Below, piece after piece: positions 41,881 through 54,065 of a stretch of DNA of 64,000 nt (within the stretch, counting starts at the first letter, position 1; each line of letters starts with the position of its first letter). Made by a program: the position numbers and the translations under genes. The DNA comes from Saccoglossus kowalevskii. Lineage: Eukaryota; Hemichordata; Enteropneusta; Harrimaniidae. Location of the stretch: assembly GCF_000003605.2 (NCBI RefSeq), contig NW_003156734.1, positions 558,792-622,791 of the forward strand. The letters run 5' to 3'. The notes under the pieces were generated by a model that did no database searches, was not told the origin of the DNA, and saw nothing but the letters and a program-made list of their open reading frames with translations.

Positions 41881-42306
41881 TGCGCAGAATGTCCTCGGAC
41901 ACAGCTAAAAGAATTACGTCTCTAAGTCAAATAATCAATAGCACCGATAAACTTAGATATATTACCCGCATTCATTATAATGTATGTCAATTACTTAGAA
42001 TGTTAATACATTAATGTAACATATTTGGATCAACGCCAATTTCCCAGGACAAAAGTAACAATATAGTGTGTAATTATCGAATTGGTTATGAGTATTAAAG
42101 CAGCCAGGGCATACAAAACATTTGACAGTAAACTCGTTAATGATTAATTTATTAATATAATTGACATTAATGTTTCATTATCGATTAAAACCGCGTGAGT
42201 CCTGGATAGAATCGTGTGTCAATAATATCCATTTTCTACCATTTTGCACACCAGTCATGATTATTTCCAGTTTGAAAATTCAGGTCATATTTATTCGGAA
42301 ACGTAC

Positions 42307-42422
42307 CAATATATGATTTACATTGAACGTGTCGTTTCCCCATAAACACTCGGCCTACGTCTTCTATGCTCGATTGTTTCTGCTCAATTGAGCGAATAAA
42401 AGGCGCCAACGATGTGATTAAT
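42307..42422 (-). CDS. Putative orphan exon between the channel genes
   Basis: On the minus strand an acceptor (TGTATTTATAG) and donor (ATTG then GTACGTTTC) enclose 116 bases open in one frame (enters phase 2, leaves phase 1). It encodes about 38 residues including SLAPFIRSIEQKQSSIEDVG. The flavour recalls the C-terminal helices of hAT-type transposases, but this is a guess. It cannot join channel A exon 1 in phase without a stop. Confidence 0.35.
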
Positions 42423-42587
42423 CTATAAATACAACATTTTATTAGTACATCGGTATTATTACTTTAAATAATTGGATTACACGCGAAATGTCTAATATCT
42501 TCCACTCTCTCTATGGCTTAGAACAAAGGAGTTTTCAAAAAGGTGCCTTATTCTGAGCATGACGATGTTAATGATCATGAGCCATTT

Positions 42588-42812
42588 ACAGTGGCGGCGG
42601 CAGCGGCGGAACTCCTCGTCCCCCACCGAAAAAGTGTTGGGGTCGCCCCTCCAGAAATCAAGCTGAAACCCTTTATGTATTTATGTCGATGCGATGAATG
42701 CTTGTCTTGCCCCTCAAAATGCAGGAAATGATGTTTCAGAGGGTCTAGATTTCAATGTTTTCCGGTGAGCAGATTTCTCCCCATGCAAAATTATTAGCCG
42801 CCGCCTGTGATT
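42588..42812 (+). repeat. GC-rich dispersed repeat, copy 1
   Basis: Contains GTTGGGGTCGCCCCTCC, GAGGGTCTAGATTTCA and CCCATGCAAAATT, all shared with 60415-60645 and, in reverse complement, with 56325-56480. It stands out sharply from the AT-rich background. Confidence 0.7.
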
Positions 42813-42814
42813 TA

Positions 42815-44700
42815 ACATTGATTCATAAAGTTCTTGTCATTATTTTGCTTGTTTTTGTTACGTACTTGTGATTCTGAACCAATTCCTGTGTAACGAGATT
42901 TCAACGAAACCTTTACTGACTGGTCTAGTCAACGAATCACATACCTCCTTTTATAACGCACCTGGTGACGTCACCGGTCAGAGTCAGGTCATACACTCAA
43001 ATAAAATGGCGGATTATACCGATTTTAGCGATGAAAACGATCGGGAAAACACGGCTTTTAGTTAAGTTTATCCTTGTCAAATGCAACGAAAATCATCTTT
43101 GATTTTTATGATCATATTGAGGCTTAAATAGTTTCAGTTTAGATCGCTGTTTGCGTGGTTATTCCGAGAGTGACGTTTTTTTCCACAGGTTCGACCGAAC
43201 ATCTGTAACTTTTTCCGGTCGCTTGCCCTGGAGAGAGTCTACGGTGTTGAAGCCGTAGCTGTAAATACTCACCAACATGAATTAACATAATGTACAATAA
43301 CACTTTATTAACGTAATTGAGCTGAAATAAAATATTTATTCCTATTTGGTACACATCGCATTTGATCAGGAAATATTTTTTTGCTCCAATATTTAAGATG
43401 AACGACGTGTGTCGGCGGCCATTATACAATTTAAAATCAGTTTGGGATTTAAATGTTGCATTGTTTACTACAGCTGTTTACAGTGTTCTAATTATTATGA
43501 TTTCTAGTTAATTATGCTACGTGCTCGGTGTAAATTTGGGATGATGACTGAATAAACGAACCTTGGCTGGTGAAGATGCATCAGGAAGTGTACACGTTTG
43601 TTGGCAATGAAAACAAATACCAATTATTCAATTTAATATACTAGTAATGTTCTATTAATTTATTGAGTTGTACATGACTTGGTGGGCAAAATATAATGTA
43701 CAGGACGTTTGCCGGTAGAGTATTGCTACACCGAAACATAATTATGAATTGCAAACAAAATGAGCGAGAGCACTTTCTCGCAGCTCATCATACTACACTT
43801 GATATTATCCTCGCCAAAAACTGAAATTCTTCGACGTGATGGTGGTGTGGAATTTTGAAATAAAACAGTTTAATGACGGGAATCCGGATACCCACTGATA
43901 AGTGGTGAGAATTTATTAAAAGCCCAACAAAAATTTGCGAGAAAATGTATGTACATGGCAAAAGAAAATTATCACCAATACAAATGAGAACACTTTACCA
44001 ATTTGAGGTGTTAGTGCAATAGTTGCATTGAAAGAGTAAAATTCTTTATGCAGAAGAAATTCAAAATTTGCATTTTTTTTTGTATTTTGTGTGCTATTGA
44101 CAAATATTGCGTCAACAAACTGCCAGAAAATAAATAATGAATTAAAAGAACATAAAGTACAACAAAATGTATAATTATAACAATAAATAATTAAACACAA
44201 ATTTTAAAAAAAGCCCAAACCAGGATCTCATTTTAATCAGACTGGGATTAACTATCTGTTGTTTTAACTACATAAATTCACGAGCGTTCTCTGGCGACTA
44301 TTGAAATACATTACTTATATGTATTTCAACTACACGGTTTCACTAGATAGACAAAACATTATTCGTGACAGGTCATCATACTTTGTGAAGGGTCGTACGT
44401 ACTATTTTTGGTGTTATTCATTCTAAGGCAATGTTCATTAGACATGCCAATATTTTGTCATGTGTTCAAAAAGGGACGCTTCAAGAACAGTGAGATATCA
44501 GCTATTTCGATTATGTGCTACAAAATGATTTACATACAAACACGTGCAACACAATGTTAACTGTGGGTCACTATTTATTTTCTACTGCACGAAAAATTAC
44601 AATGCATTGAAATCCCAAAATGCAACAGCTACACAGATATGCTAAGCTATTGTGCAATCACTTTTGAGATATTGAGAACATAAATATGAACGTGGCACAT
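42815..44700. other. Intergenic stretch between channel B end and channel A start
   Basis: A plus-strand ATGGCGGATTATACCG at 43006 opens a frame of only 20 codons, and an acceptor-like TTTTTTTCCACAG lies at about 43189. These could be remnants of an element. AATAAA on the minus strand (44723-44718) lies about 185 bases past the stop of channel B and is its likely poly-A signal. Confidence 0.4.
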
Positions 44701-44905
44701 TATCGGCCACAGAAAGCTTTATTCTAGTAGAACTTGAGGAGCCAATATAAAACATCTTCGAATGTAACAACGGATTCGTGCTTTACCCTGTAAAAGCTTA
44801 TCATAGGTTTTGCATTTGAATGTTCCGTTTTTACAAAATTGATAATATTATTTGTGTTTAGTTCTGCTGTCAAGCTTAGATTGTGGTCGTTCTTCTCAAA
44901 TTTAG

Positions 44906-47116
44906 TTACCTGTTCCTGAAATAGCCATAAACAACCATTTTCATCACCTGAAATGTAAAACAAATCGTTCAAAATATACGTTGTCGTAATCATATGGATA
45001 TGTTTAGGTACAAACCTCATCATATCCAAAAGGAAACAATAATTTAATCATCTTATCTGTGAAACCAATCACCAATAACAAACCACTGCAAAATAATCAC
45101 ACGTAAGTAATTTGGTCTTTGGATAAATTAACACATTCCGCTCATTGTATTAACTAACCACCATAAACATCGGATGTGCATAGACCATACATTGTTGCAT
45201 CACTTTCTTTAAAGTATATTTACATTTACTCACTTTGTCGTATTCAGAGCCACTAATTGTAACGACAGAGGTTGTATCCTGCAGTGAAAAACATGCATAA
45301 AAGTGTGATATATTGTGATATTAGTCATGCTTCATTAAGTAAGCTGAACTCAGGCTGGTTTTAAAGTTTTGAATCAAGGAACCCTTTTTGGAATTGTGTT
45401 TCTGTTAACCATTCTAGTGCAATCAAATGAATTTACCTTTCCTTTACGTATGCGTCTGCAACCGACTTTAACGGAAATCATAATACATTCAACTAAATTG
45501 TAAGGCGGCGGCAGTGATATAGGACGTCGTGCATACTGCATACTCATATGAGTAAGCAAATATTTCCATTCAATCTCTATATTGTTCTGCAAAACAAAGA
45601 AAAATTCAACATTGAATAACATTTTTGTGTTAAAGCAAATCTATTGTGGTAAAATCTAATATCTTATCAAATTGATATTATTTTTGTCAAATAGATGTCT
45701 AGATAATAGACATTACTTGAAGTCTATCTTTCGTGTCTGAATTATAATGTTGTTTTAGTTTGTTTTATTAAATGCTTTCACGTTCACGTAAATGTAGCAC
45801 ATCCGGGACATTCTGCGTTCTTGTGAAGTGTCATGAATTTGTTTTTGCGTATCTGTTAACCGACTTAATTAGTTGATTATTAGCGAATTGCTGTGTTATG
45901 TCTGTCATCGTTTAGGTCTATTTGAAGTTTTGGACGGAACTTGGCTCAGTGATTTGGAACTAATTACAAGATACCGTCGCTATTCTGACATCCGTAGTTA
46001 TTAATGTAGTGAACGATTAATCAAAAGATATGACGTATTCAGTACTTAGTTTGATTGGCTTTATGATTGAAGTTTACGCCTTAGAGTCTTTTTACTGCAT
46101 TGTAATTGGTCAGAGTTTTGAAAATGAATAAAGAGAGTTTGAGTTGGTCTTGGCGAATACTCCACGACAGACGCAGTCAGTCCGAGAGAGTCCAGGGGCG
46201 AGCCTTGACGCAGTCCAGTCTTGGGCGAGTCTTGGTTCAGCCTTGCGAGAGTCTTGGGGATTTTTTCCCCAGGGCGCTGTGTCTGATAGAGTGCTCGATT
46301 GACCGACTAAGACGAGAGCTGAAACGTATTTCGTTGTGTGTGTCTTATTTGACTGTAAAGTATAAGGGACATTCCCGATCCCGTACCTCAAGGGGACGAG
46401 ATAGAGAGACGAGACGAGTTTTCCCCCTGAAAGTGTGGAGAACCCGAGAGAAAGAGAATTTCCCCCTGATAGAAGCTTGAATCTTGGGCGCACACGCTCC
46501 TTTGCGTGGCGTGATATTAATGAATAGTATAAACCGAATTAACGCAATTTTTGTTGGTTGTCGTGTTTTTAATGTCCCTTTTTTATGTAGACAAAGGTCG
46601 GTGGTCGTAGCGCCGCGCATGTGTGAAATGTGCTGATAAACATTGATTTTCCCACAATCCAATGCGCCCTTCGTGTGTGGCGCGACGACCACCACTCTTT
46701 AATAAATCATTATGTTTCAACTGCAGTACTTCTGAAATGTTGATTAACGGGTGCTTACTTAAGATATAAGCAGTGTTTACGCAAAATATTCTACATCAAG
46801 ATGTTTACTCACGTTTATTTTGGAATATGTGTTGGACATCATAGCAATGAAGATATTCAGTAGACCGAGAATTACAACTCCACAAAACACAGTATATATC
46901 ACCAATGCGAAATTTGTCAAAATAGCTAATGAAATCGGGGAGGAGTAATAATCGCATTCACCAACAGTGTTATTCACAGAAGAATTCGTGCAATTCGTTC
47001 TCCAGTTGTCATCTTCTTCGCCTAGAATATTGAGTTTATGAACGCCAAAAAGTGCCCAAAGTAACTTCCACGACATTGAAAAGAAACTGAAGAGGCAATA
47101 GTAACACGATTTAAAA

Positions 47117-47182
<66 letters not shown>

Positions 47183-50100
47183 TGTTTCATAAAATAAAGA
47201 TATTACTAAAACTGTGGATTTACCTCATTTCGGTTTGAAGTATGGTCAAGGCATGTGAATAAGCAGTCTGAAACACAGCAAATACTAAGTAGAAACGCAT
47301 TGTGTCTGGTACCACGCCACGCAATCCAATCAACATTGGCCCAAATGTGGACGTTAATGTCAGAAAGTTGAGGAGAACCATGAAGGAGTGGAGCAAAAAC
47401 AAAGATATTATACATCGATACACAGCATGTGCTACAATGGACAAAGGCGTGCCATCTTCGGCACATATTACTATAGTAGAAAATACTAGTTGCATCACAA
47501 ATATAGCTAGATATAGTAATGATGAAGTATTGATCCAGTTGGACATGTACAAATCGATCCCACATTTTCTGATATCGATAAAAACATCTAAAAGTATTCC
47601 AAGTCCATATACTGTCATGTATACTGAAAAAAGTAAGTATATAACTTCATTCGAACGTATTGTTTGGTTGGGAAGTAAAACCGTGGAAACAGCCAAGTAT
47701 GTAATATGAGAAAAGAAATACATGACAATTCGTGTAATTGGATTTTCCATGTGATTTGACAGTTTTCTGTTGGGTATAACTAGATACAGGATAGCTAGAA
47801 ATGGCTGAAAAAAACCGTGAGTAAATGTCACATAAAGAAGAAACAGGATTGAACGAATGGATCCAGCTTTGAACGCCCATGACGGATACCAGTCTCTGCA
47901 AAGTGTTATCACCGGGTCTTGACATCGTGTATTCGCCAAGAACTGTAATAGCAAAGATAAATGACATTTGTTATATGCAAGAGGATATCGTTAAAATAAG
48001 GCAATAAGTTACTATGAGCAAATGTTCGAACAATTTGATATTTGTAATTTAAAGATTTTGTTTTCAATTTTGCTATTAAATTTAACTTGACCGCGGACGA
48101 TTATAAATGTGATGTGCTTAAATAATCATGATAGCATATATGTTATTACTGTGATTGCATTGACGTTTTGCGTCAACGATTAAATGGCCCATGACAGTTG
48201 CTATAAAAATCAAATCGGTTTACCTTTTTAGCCTTCACTATTAAAGCTTGTTCTAGTATGGGCAGTTCTAGGATGCCCCAATCAGCACATACTGTTGGTG
48301 TGTTGCCTCTGAGAAGGACATTCACGTGTCTAACAGAATTGCAATTGTTAATCAGTTCCGATGCAAATATATCAAGACGATCAACAAGAGCGTCAAAATC
48401 ATTCTGAAACACAATATATAGAATAAAATTATGTTAGTGTTTGACAGTGGTGTGTTGACAAACATGTGTGTATCTCATTTTCCTCAGTGTGAAACAATCA
48501 CTGATTGCCGACTATGTATATTTCAATAATGGCTACCGTTTAGGTGACGTGTACATGTACACACTGTTAGCCTGTCACTTCAAATAATGGTTAGACTTGA
48601 TAATGTTAAACTGATTGTATTATCTTTAATTCAACTATTACATACTTGCGTCTTTATTGGGTTTTGAGTAAAAAATCAACTGAATAACATTCACTTTTTC
48701 TGTATACCTATATTCTAGACATATTTCCATAATATTTACATAGGTGTCCCCCGCTCACTGATTTTGTTTTGGTCATATTCGTATTTAAAATTAAGCCTGA
48801 TTAGACAAAGTTTATGTGAAATTTTGGCTAAATTTTATTCCTATCAATGCCACAAATAGCATAGTTACAATAATTTAACTAGACTAATTAACCCCCATAT
48901 GTCCACTTTTACGGCATTTAGGTTGGTTTATGTTAACTTACAATTCAAATGTCAAGAACAGATGGTAAACAAACTGCATTTGTGTAAACTTCCAAATCAA
49001 TATTTTCTCCAGAATTACGATTTATTGTAATTGCAGACTCGATTACAAAATTAGCGTTAATAATCATAAACTATTATTATTCATGGCTATTTGTATTCTA
49101 GTACGTGCATGTCGTGACCTATACGTGCAGAGGTAGACTGGCAAAGTCGGGACTTCTTTTTCGTTTTACAAAAAGAAATAATTAATTATTCTTTTAGTTC
49201 GTTTAGCGTGATCGCGAAAACTGACCTGACCGCTAAAGAAATCCCGACTGTACGCATCTGCGGGCATTTGACTGCATTTTTATATTCACCCATGGCAAGT
49301 TGACCTTTCAACCTACAGTTCAGTAAGATGACAAATTTGTATTTCCAATCGGTTTGCGATTGCATTTGCGAGATTATTTTATTGAACGCAGCATTTACAG
49401 TTCAGTCAAAATTCAACGTTGCGTTGGGACTTGTTAATACATTGTAACAATGTCGGCGCCGGTCCCTCGTCCTGTAAAAAAGCGTGATCATTTGAGAACT
49501 GATATTACAAAACTGGTAAGAGGTAATACATTTTGCGCGAAAGTATTTTAAAATCTTTTTTTCCGTTACCATGGCAATGGTGGACCAGGAATTTCTTTTT
49601 TTAGTGAAGGTGTGACCTGCCTGCCAAGTTTGAGCGAAATCGACATAGTGAAAAAGATCATAGAAAAATGAATACTCAAGACACTGGAAATCTTACACGC
49701 ATACAGACAGATACACACAAGTGATTTTAAGGGCAATCCTATCGGAGCGGATCGCCAACAATTCATTTACAGTCCTTTTGATTATGAATTCGTGAGTAAC
49801 CTGGTCTGTATAGTAGTTATTGTATATTTAGTAATTCGGTACAATTTATTTATTTTTTGAAGCTTTTGAACCTCTGAGAAGTCAACTCTACAGTGTAAAA
49901 TGCCCTATTTTATAATAACTGTATTAGCCTAAATTTGGGTATTATCATAATTTGTACATTTGGTAGTACGTAACGCAAACTATATATACACCTTGTTTCA
50001 ATACTAGTCTGTCAATAAGTCTGCCGTAATCAACTACTGACTAACATTCACTCTCAAAGGTTACTGTTGACCTATATCCCTGACCGACTAGTTATATAGG

Positions 50101-52067
50101 TGTCCCGACTTATACTATTTGTGTTTGTCCGTATTCATCAGGGGCGGATCTAGGATTCTGGAATAGGGGGGGGCGATAAGTTGGCGAAGCCCTGTTGGTT
50201 GTTAAAAATATGGGGGCCGCGGCCCCCTCGGTCCCCATCTAAATCCGCCAATGTTCATGTTTAAAATTAAGTCTGCATTACGTTTATGTAAATGTTGTGA
50301 TTAATTTTGAAAGTATGGGGGGGTTGTGTTCTAATGTTCACGTATAAGTGAAACAGCAATTTGCAGACCCATTTCCATATTGTGACGTTGGCTTGTTCTA
50401 TTTTTATCGATACCAAAATAATATAGTTGCAATAATTACTGAGGATTAACCCCCTATATGACCACTTTTACGGCTTTAGGTTGGTTTATGTTATCCTACA
50501 ATTTTTCAAAAGTCAATAACAGTTGTTAAACAAACTGAATTTTGTACGGAATATAAAATACGCTAGAAAGGAAGGGTTCACGTACAAAAGCAATGGTCTA
50601 CCCGTTCTATTTACGTCACAACTGTTAATGGTATTCATCTGGGACACGGTATAAATGTACATGTTAAAAATAATTAACTATGGTTGTTATCATATGAAAT
50701 GGCTCTGTCACTTATGTCATACATTGTTTAACTACGTGTATTCAACAATTACGGCAGTATTTGATAGCGAAGTTGTTGCTATGTGTATAGCAATCGATTT
50801 GACCTGTGTCTCATTATTCAAGTTAATGTCGTTGACATTTTTATCACGGCGGTACGTACATTTGTATTTGCATGTATAAATTGGCAAATCAATATTTATT
50901 CCGAAATCACGTCTTATTGAGATTGCTGACTCGACTACAAGATTTGCGTTTATAAATCATAAATTATTATCATTCATGGCGGATTTTATTTGTATTCTAG
51001 TACGTGCATGTCATAAGTATTTCAGTTAAAAAGCAAATGCTAGAATGATGACTCACGAATTATTCACGACTAAATGTCGATTAATACATGTCTGATATGC
51101 GTGACACCCCCCCCCCCCTGGGCCAAATGATGGATAAATTGATATAATTGACAATTGAAATAAACAACCGATTATTTATATTATATTAATTAGTAACACG
51201 TATTTTAATGGATCGGCCGTAACTGTGATGTGACCTTTCTCATGATTTCATTACAAAAAATTTTAATATGAAAGAAGATACGACATACTCACTATTGAAC
51301 AATATGGCTCAGTTTATGCAATTCAAAGCATACATTACATTACTGCAAATATTTTATTCAGTTTCGTTTTACCTTGAATGAATCCATATCAGACATGTGT
51401 TTCGACCAAGTGTTAATTTCTCCAATAAGTCCCAATGCTGTGTGTAAAGGGTCGTCACTTGTAAGTGCAATGTATGACGGGCTTGACACTGCATTATAGT
51501 GATGGAGAATTTGTAAAGTCGAATCTAAATCTCGAAGACTAGCCGGTACGTCTACATAAAAAATAAAACAAATGTAAACCATGTTATTCTCATACAATAG
51601 GTTAATTCTATGTTGGATGATACAATCAAACCTTAAATACTTACCGCCTGGTGAGAACGTTTTAATTAGCGGTTTGGCTCCCAACTGTAGTAAGAGTTTA
51701 ATCATAAGGAGATCGTCATTACAAGCTGCTAGTTGCAGAGGGGTCTCAAACATTCCGTTTGTCAGTAAAGCAGAATTGACGTTCATCTGTTCGTGTTCCT
51801 GCAAGTCAGATTAAAAAACATACGTACGTATAGTGACATGCAGTGATTGAATTAAATACAATTATCTACTTGTAATGTATAAACTAGGTTCACATTATAT
51901 AATATACAAGTTAGCCTGTATATTACCTCTATAAACTCTTGCACTGCTTCAGTTTCCCCTTCATTCAATAACTCCACGAATTGCCGTGTGTCATGCTCTG
52001 CAATTGGTTCATCCTCCCAAAACTGATTAGTCAAACCAAGCACCCGATGCAGCGTACTTGGCTCCAT
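44906..52067 (-). CDS. TRPC-like cation channel, paralog B
   Basis: Nine exons: 51927-52067, 51645-51798, 51373-51551, 48224-48403, 47224-47942, 46813-47086, 45437-45586, 45234-45278, 44906-44947. They give 627 residues, with the same phases as paralog A and equal lengths for exons 1 and 8. Landmarks: ankyrin repeat PLQLAACNDDLLMIKLLLQL, TRP_2-like region (about 159-218), FLANTRCQDPVITLCRDW opening exon 5, and pore helix SWKLLWALFG. The S5-S6 loop carries three sequons (NCT, NSS, NNT) and is five codons shorter than in A; S6 ends LLNIFIAMMSNTYSKI. The TRP region is EWKYLL...LPPPYN, and the C terminus reads EYDK then VMKMVVYGYFRNR and stop. A longer open frame over the last exon (44724-45029) is out of phase; the short frame is right because paralog A conserves it. 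Like A it lacks most ankyrin repeats and the long TRPC tail. Confidence 0.9.
45829..46471 (+). mobile_element. LTR-like element, copy B
   Basis: 643 bases beginning TGTCATGAATTTG and ending TTTCCCCCTGATA, flanked on both sides by GAAG (45825-45828 and 46472-46475). A 4-bp target duplication fits integrase-type (Gypsy/Copia/BEL-like) or related insertion. It lies in intron 6 of channel B, antisense to the gene. Open frames on both strands of about 120 codons are chance products of its higher GC. A solo LTR is the best guess. Confidence 0.68.
46600..46693. repeat. Imperfect inverted repeat
   Basis: GGTGGTCGTAGCGCC at 46600-46614 pairs with GGCGCGACGACCACC at 46679-46693 (14 of 15 positions) around a 64-base loop. 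It lies just beyond LTR-like copy B and may be a small MITE or hairpin. Confidence 0.55.
47120..47181. repeat. (TAA)n microsatellite in a 137-bp intron
   Basis: An uninterrupted trinucleotide run of about 60 bases inside intron 5 of channel B (47087-47223). It occupies nearly half of the intron and ends about 33 bases before the acceptor when read on the coding strand as (TTA)n. Confidence 0.97.
48740..49115 (+). repeat. Local direct duplication, copy 1
   Basis: Runs from ATAGGTGTCCC to TTCTAGTACGTGCATGTC and is repeated in the same order at 50095-51012 with about 80-85% identity by eye, the second copy being split by insertions. Both are in intron 3 of channel B. No coding content. Confidence 0.85.
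50095..51012 (+). repeat. Local direct duplication, copy 2, with nested insertions
   Basis: Shares blocks with copy 1: CCACTTTTACGGC, TTAGGTTGGTTTATGTTA, ATTCATGGC, TTCTAGTACGTGCATGTC. It is interrupted by a GC-rich dispersed repeat (50142-50255, GGGGCGGATCTAGGATTC) and by a second insert of about 320 bases (about 50548-50870) that copy 1 lacks. The 74-codon frame at 50655 lies within that insert and has no known homology. Confidence 0.8.
50142..50255 (+). repeat. GC-rich dispersed repeat, related family
   Basis: GGGGCGGATCTAGGATTCTGG begins, and GGGGGCCGCGGCCCCC is followed by ATCTAAATCCGCC. The two ends (GGCGGAT / ATCCGCC) are inverted, which suggests a short transposon with terminal inverted repeats. 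Confidence 0.6.
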
Positions 52068-52069
52068 GT

Positions 52070-53360
52070 GTTGTACAGATTAATGCATATAAAGCAACAT
52101 GTCTGATCGATGCATGTAAGATCTAAATGCATTTGGTTAGCTGTTAACCCGATCGCAACAATCACCATTATGTACGTCCGTGTCACCATTAATTTCCTGC
52201 CATTCGAAAGATGTCATAGATGTCCGACACAAGATTACAAGGTTATTAATAATGTATAATGCAGAATGAATTTTCCATGTCCTACGGTGTTTCTTGAAGT
52301 AATTTATTATTCATTACCTAATAGATATTTATATTAGTATATATATTAGTATTCGATAAATACAGATAGTTAATTTATTATATTCTTTCTTCGATACTAC
52401 TAGCCGTATGTAACATGTTGTAATATGGCAACAGCATGGTAATCACAATACATTTGCACTTACAAGCATATTGTCTCTGCCTCTTATTATTATTATTATT
52501 ATTATTAATATTATTATTATTATTATTATTATTTAATCGTTTTATTTATTATGTTGCTGTATTGTATACGGAACAAAGCGACTGCTTGAACAATACGTGA
52601 ATGTTGAGACTTCAAGTGATTCTGACTAATTTATGGTGAAGTTATGTGTGCTCACTCGTTTGAAAAAAAAATCATTTTGAAGCTGTATCTCTAAGCGGTC
52701 ATTATGCTATTTTTTTAACATACCGTCAGCAAAAGAGTCTCGCTTAATATAGAAATGGTAAACTGAAGAATACCATTCCAATGAAACTTGATACATAATT
52801 TGTGGAATTGCACAGGCCTTATTAGTTTTACATTCAAATCTTTGCATATTAATTACATGATTTGTATAATAATTAGTCAGCTTTTGGCTTTTCCATCAAT
52901 ATCAAGTACTTATCATCCTATTTCAAGGATCTAATTAGTTTTGGGTTTATATACTTCCATAGTAATGAACCAATTTACATAATTTACTTTTGGCTCATGT
53001 TAGTTGCTAAGCTTCTAGTTTAAAAAGCTATTCTTAAATGTTGAATTATTTTTTAATATTTACCCAATACTCTCAGTACATGGGAGTTCTTTTTCTAAGC
53101 TTCTTTGATTTTTTTCAATTTCCATATTTTCACTGATAAGTACAATCAGCTAAATTAAATGCGTAGAATAGAATGTAAAATGTAAAATCATTGTTTACTA
53201 GCTAGAAACAACACATGGATATACATTTTCTCAGTAAATCAGATGGGTTATTTATTAATTGTGAGCTACAAACGTAACACATAAATGTTTATCCTGTGAT
53301 TCGAATATATTTAAACACAACACAGTCCTGGGGCACATTCAGATATACTCACTGATTATG
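52070..53360. other. Upstream region of channel B
   Basis: AT-rich, with an (ATT)n microsatellite at about 52484-52534. No exon recognised. Confidence 0.45.
52484..52534. repeat. (ATT)n microsatellite
   Basis: About 50 bases of TTA/ATT repeats with one interruption (ATTAATATT). Confidence 0.95.
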
Positions 53361-53364
53361 TTCT

Positions 53365-54065
53365 CTTTTGCAGAAAAGTACGTTTGTTTCCAACAAGCTG
53401 CACTGCACATATCACATATCCCCACTTCACTTTTTCGTAAAATCACAAATAAATTATATTATAACACTACTGTTTAAAAGTAAAACATTTTTATTGTTTT
53501 GGGGTGAAACACTTAAAGTGTTTATATTCTGCATAATTATAAAAGTGTATATGATGAAAACACCAGAAACGCGTATTGAAAAGTGAAATTGTCACACACT
53601 GTTGAAAAAAGTGCTTTTACTAGACACACAGTTTGAAAAATACTTTCATTTGAAACATAACAGATTTTTAAAATTGCTTTCACTAGACATACTTTTTGGA
53701 AAGTGTTTCCACCAGAAATCGGTATTGAAAAAGTGTTTATCATCACAACACTTTGAAAAGTGTTTTCAAAAGTGTTTGTATCAGAGACCCATTTCAAATT
53801 AAAGATTTGTCTGACTACTTTTAAAAGTGATTTTACTAGACACACATTTTGTAAAGTGTTTATGATCACGACACTTAGAAAAGCGTCTCAGCCGAAGACA
53901 TGTTTAAGGTTTTTACTATCACATCTAAGTTTCCTCCAGAAAAATGTATTTAAAAAAGTGTTTATCATCACAACACTTTGAAAAGTGCGTTCATGCAAAA
54001 CACAATCTGAATATTGTAAGTGCTTGTAACAGAGACACATTTTAAAATGCATTTCCACTGATAAC
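53365..54065 (+). repeat. AAGTGTTT-family degenerate repeat, copy 2
   Basis: Irregular units of about 30-45 bases built on GAAAAGTGTTT plus ACTAGACACACATTTT or ATCATCACAACACTTT. The minus-strand open frame across it shows repeating NTFQ-VCLVKA-like peptides, a by-product. The inverted relative is at 6655-7445. Confidence 0.75.

Noticed and set aside
46106-46695. Overlapping 116-127-codon frames on both strands
   Set aside because: They lie within the LTR-like element and the adjoining hairpin; GC-richer DNA opens frames on both strands and neither resembles a gag, pol or host protein.
47206-47709. 119- and 135-codon frames over the channel B exon 5
   Set aside because: Shadow frames of the TRPC exon, which has the homology and the splice phases.
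53537-53869. Minus-strand frame with repeated CLVKA peptides
   Set aside because: Follows the AAGTGTTT repeat; no start context, domain or splice signals.
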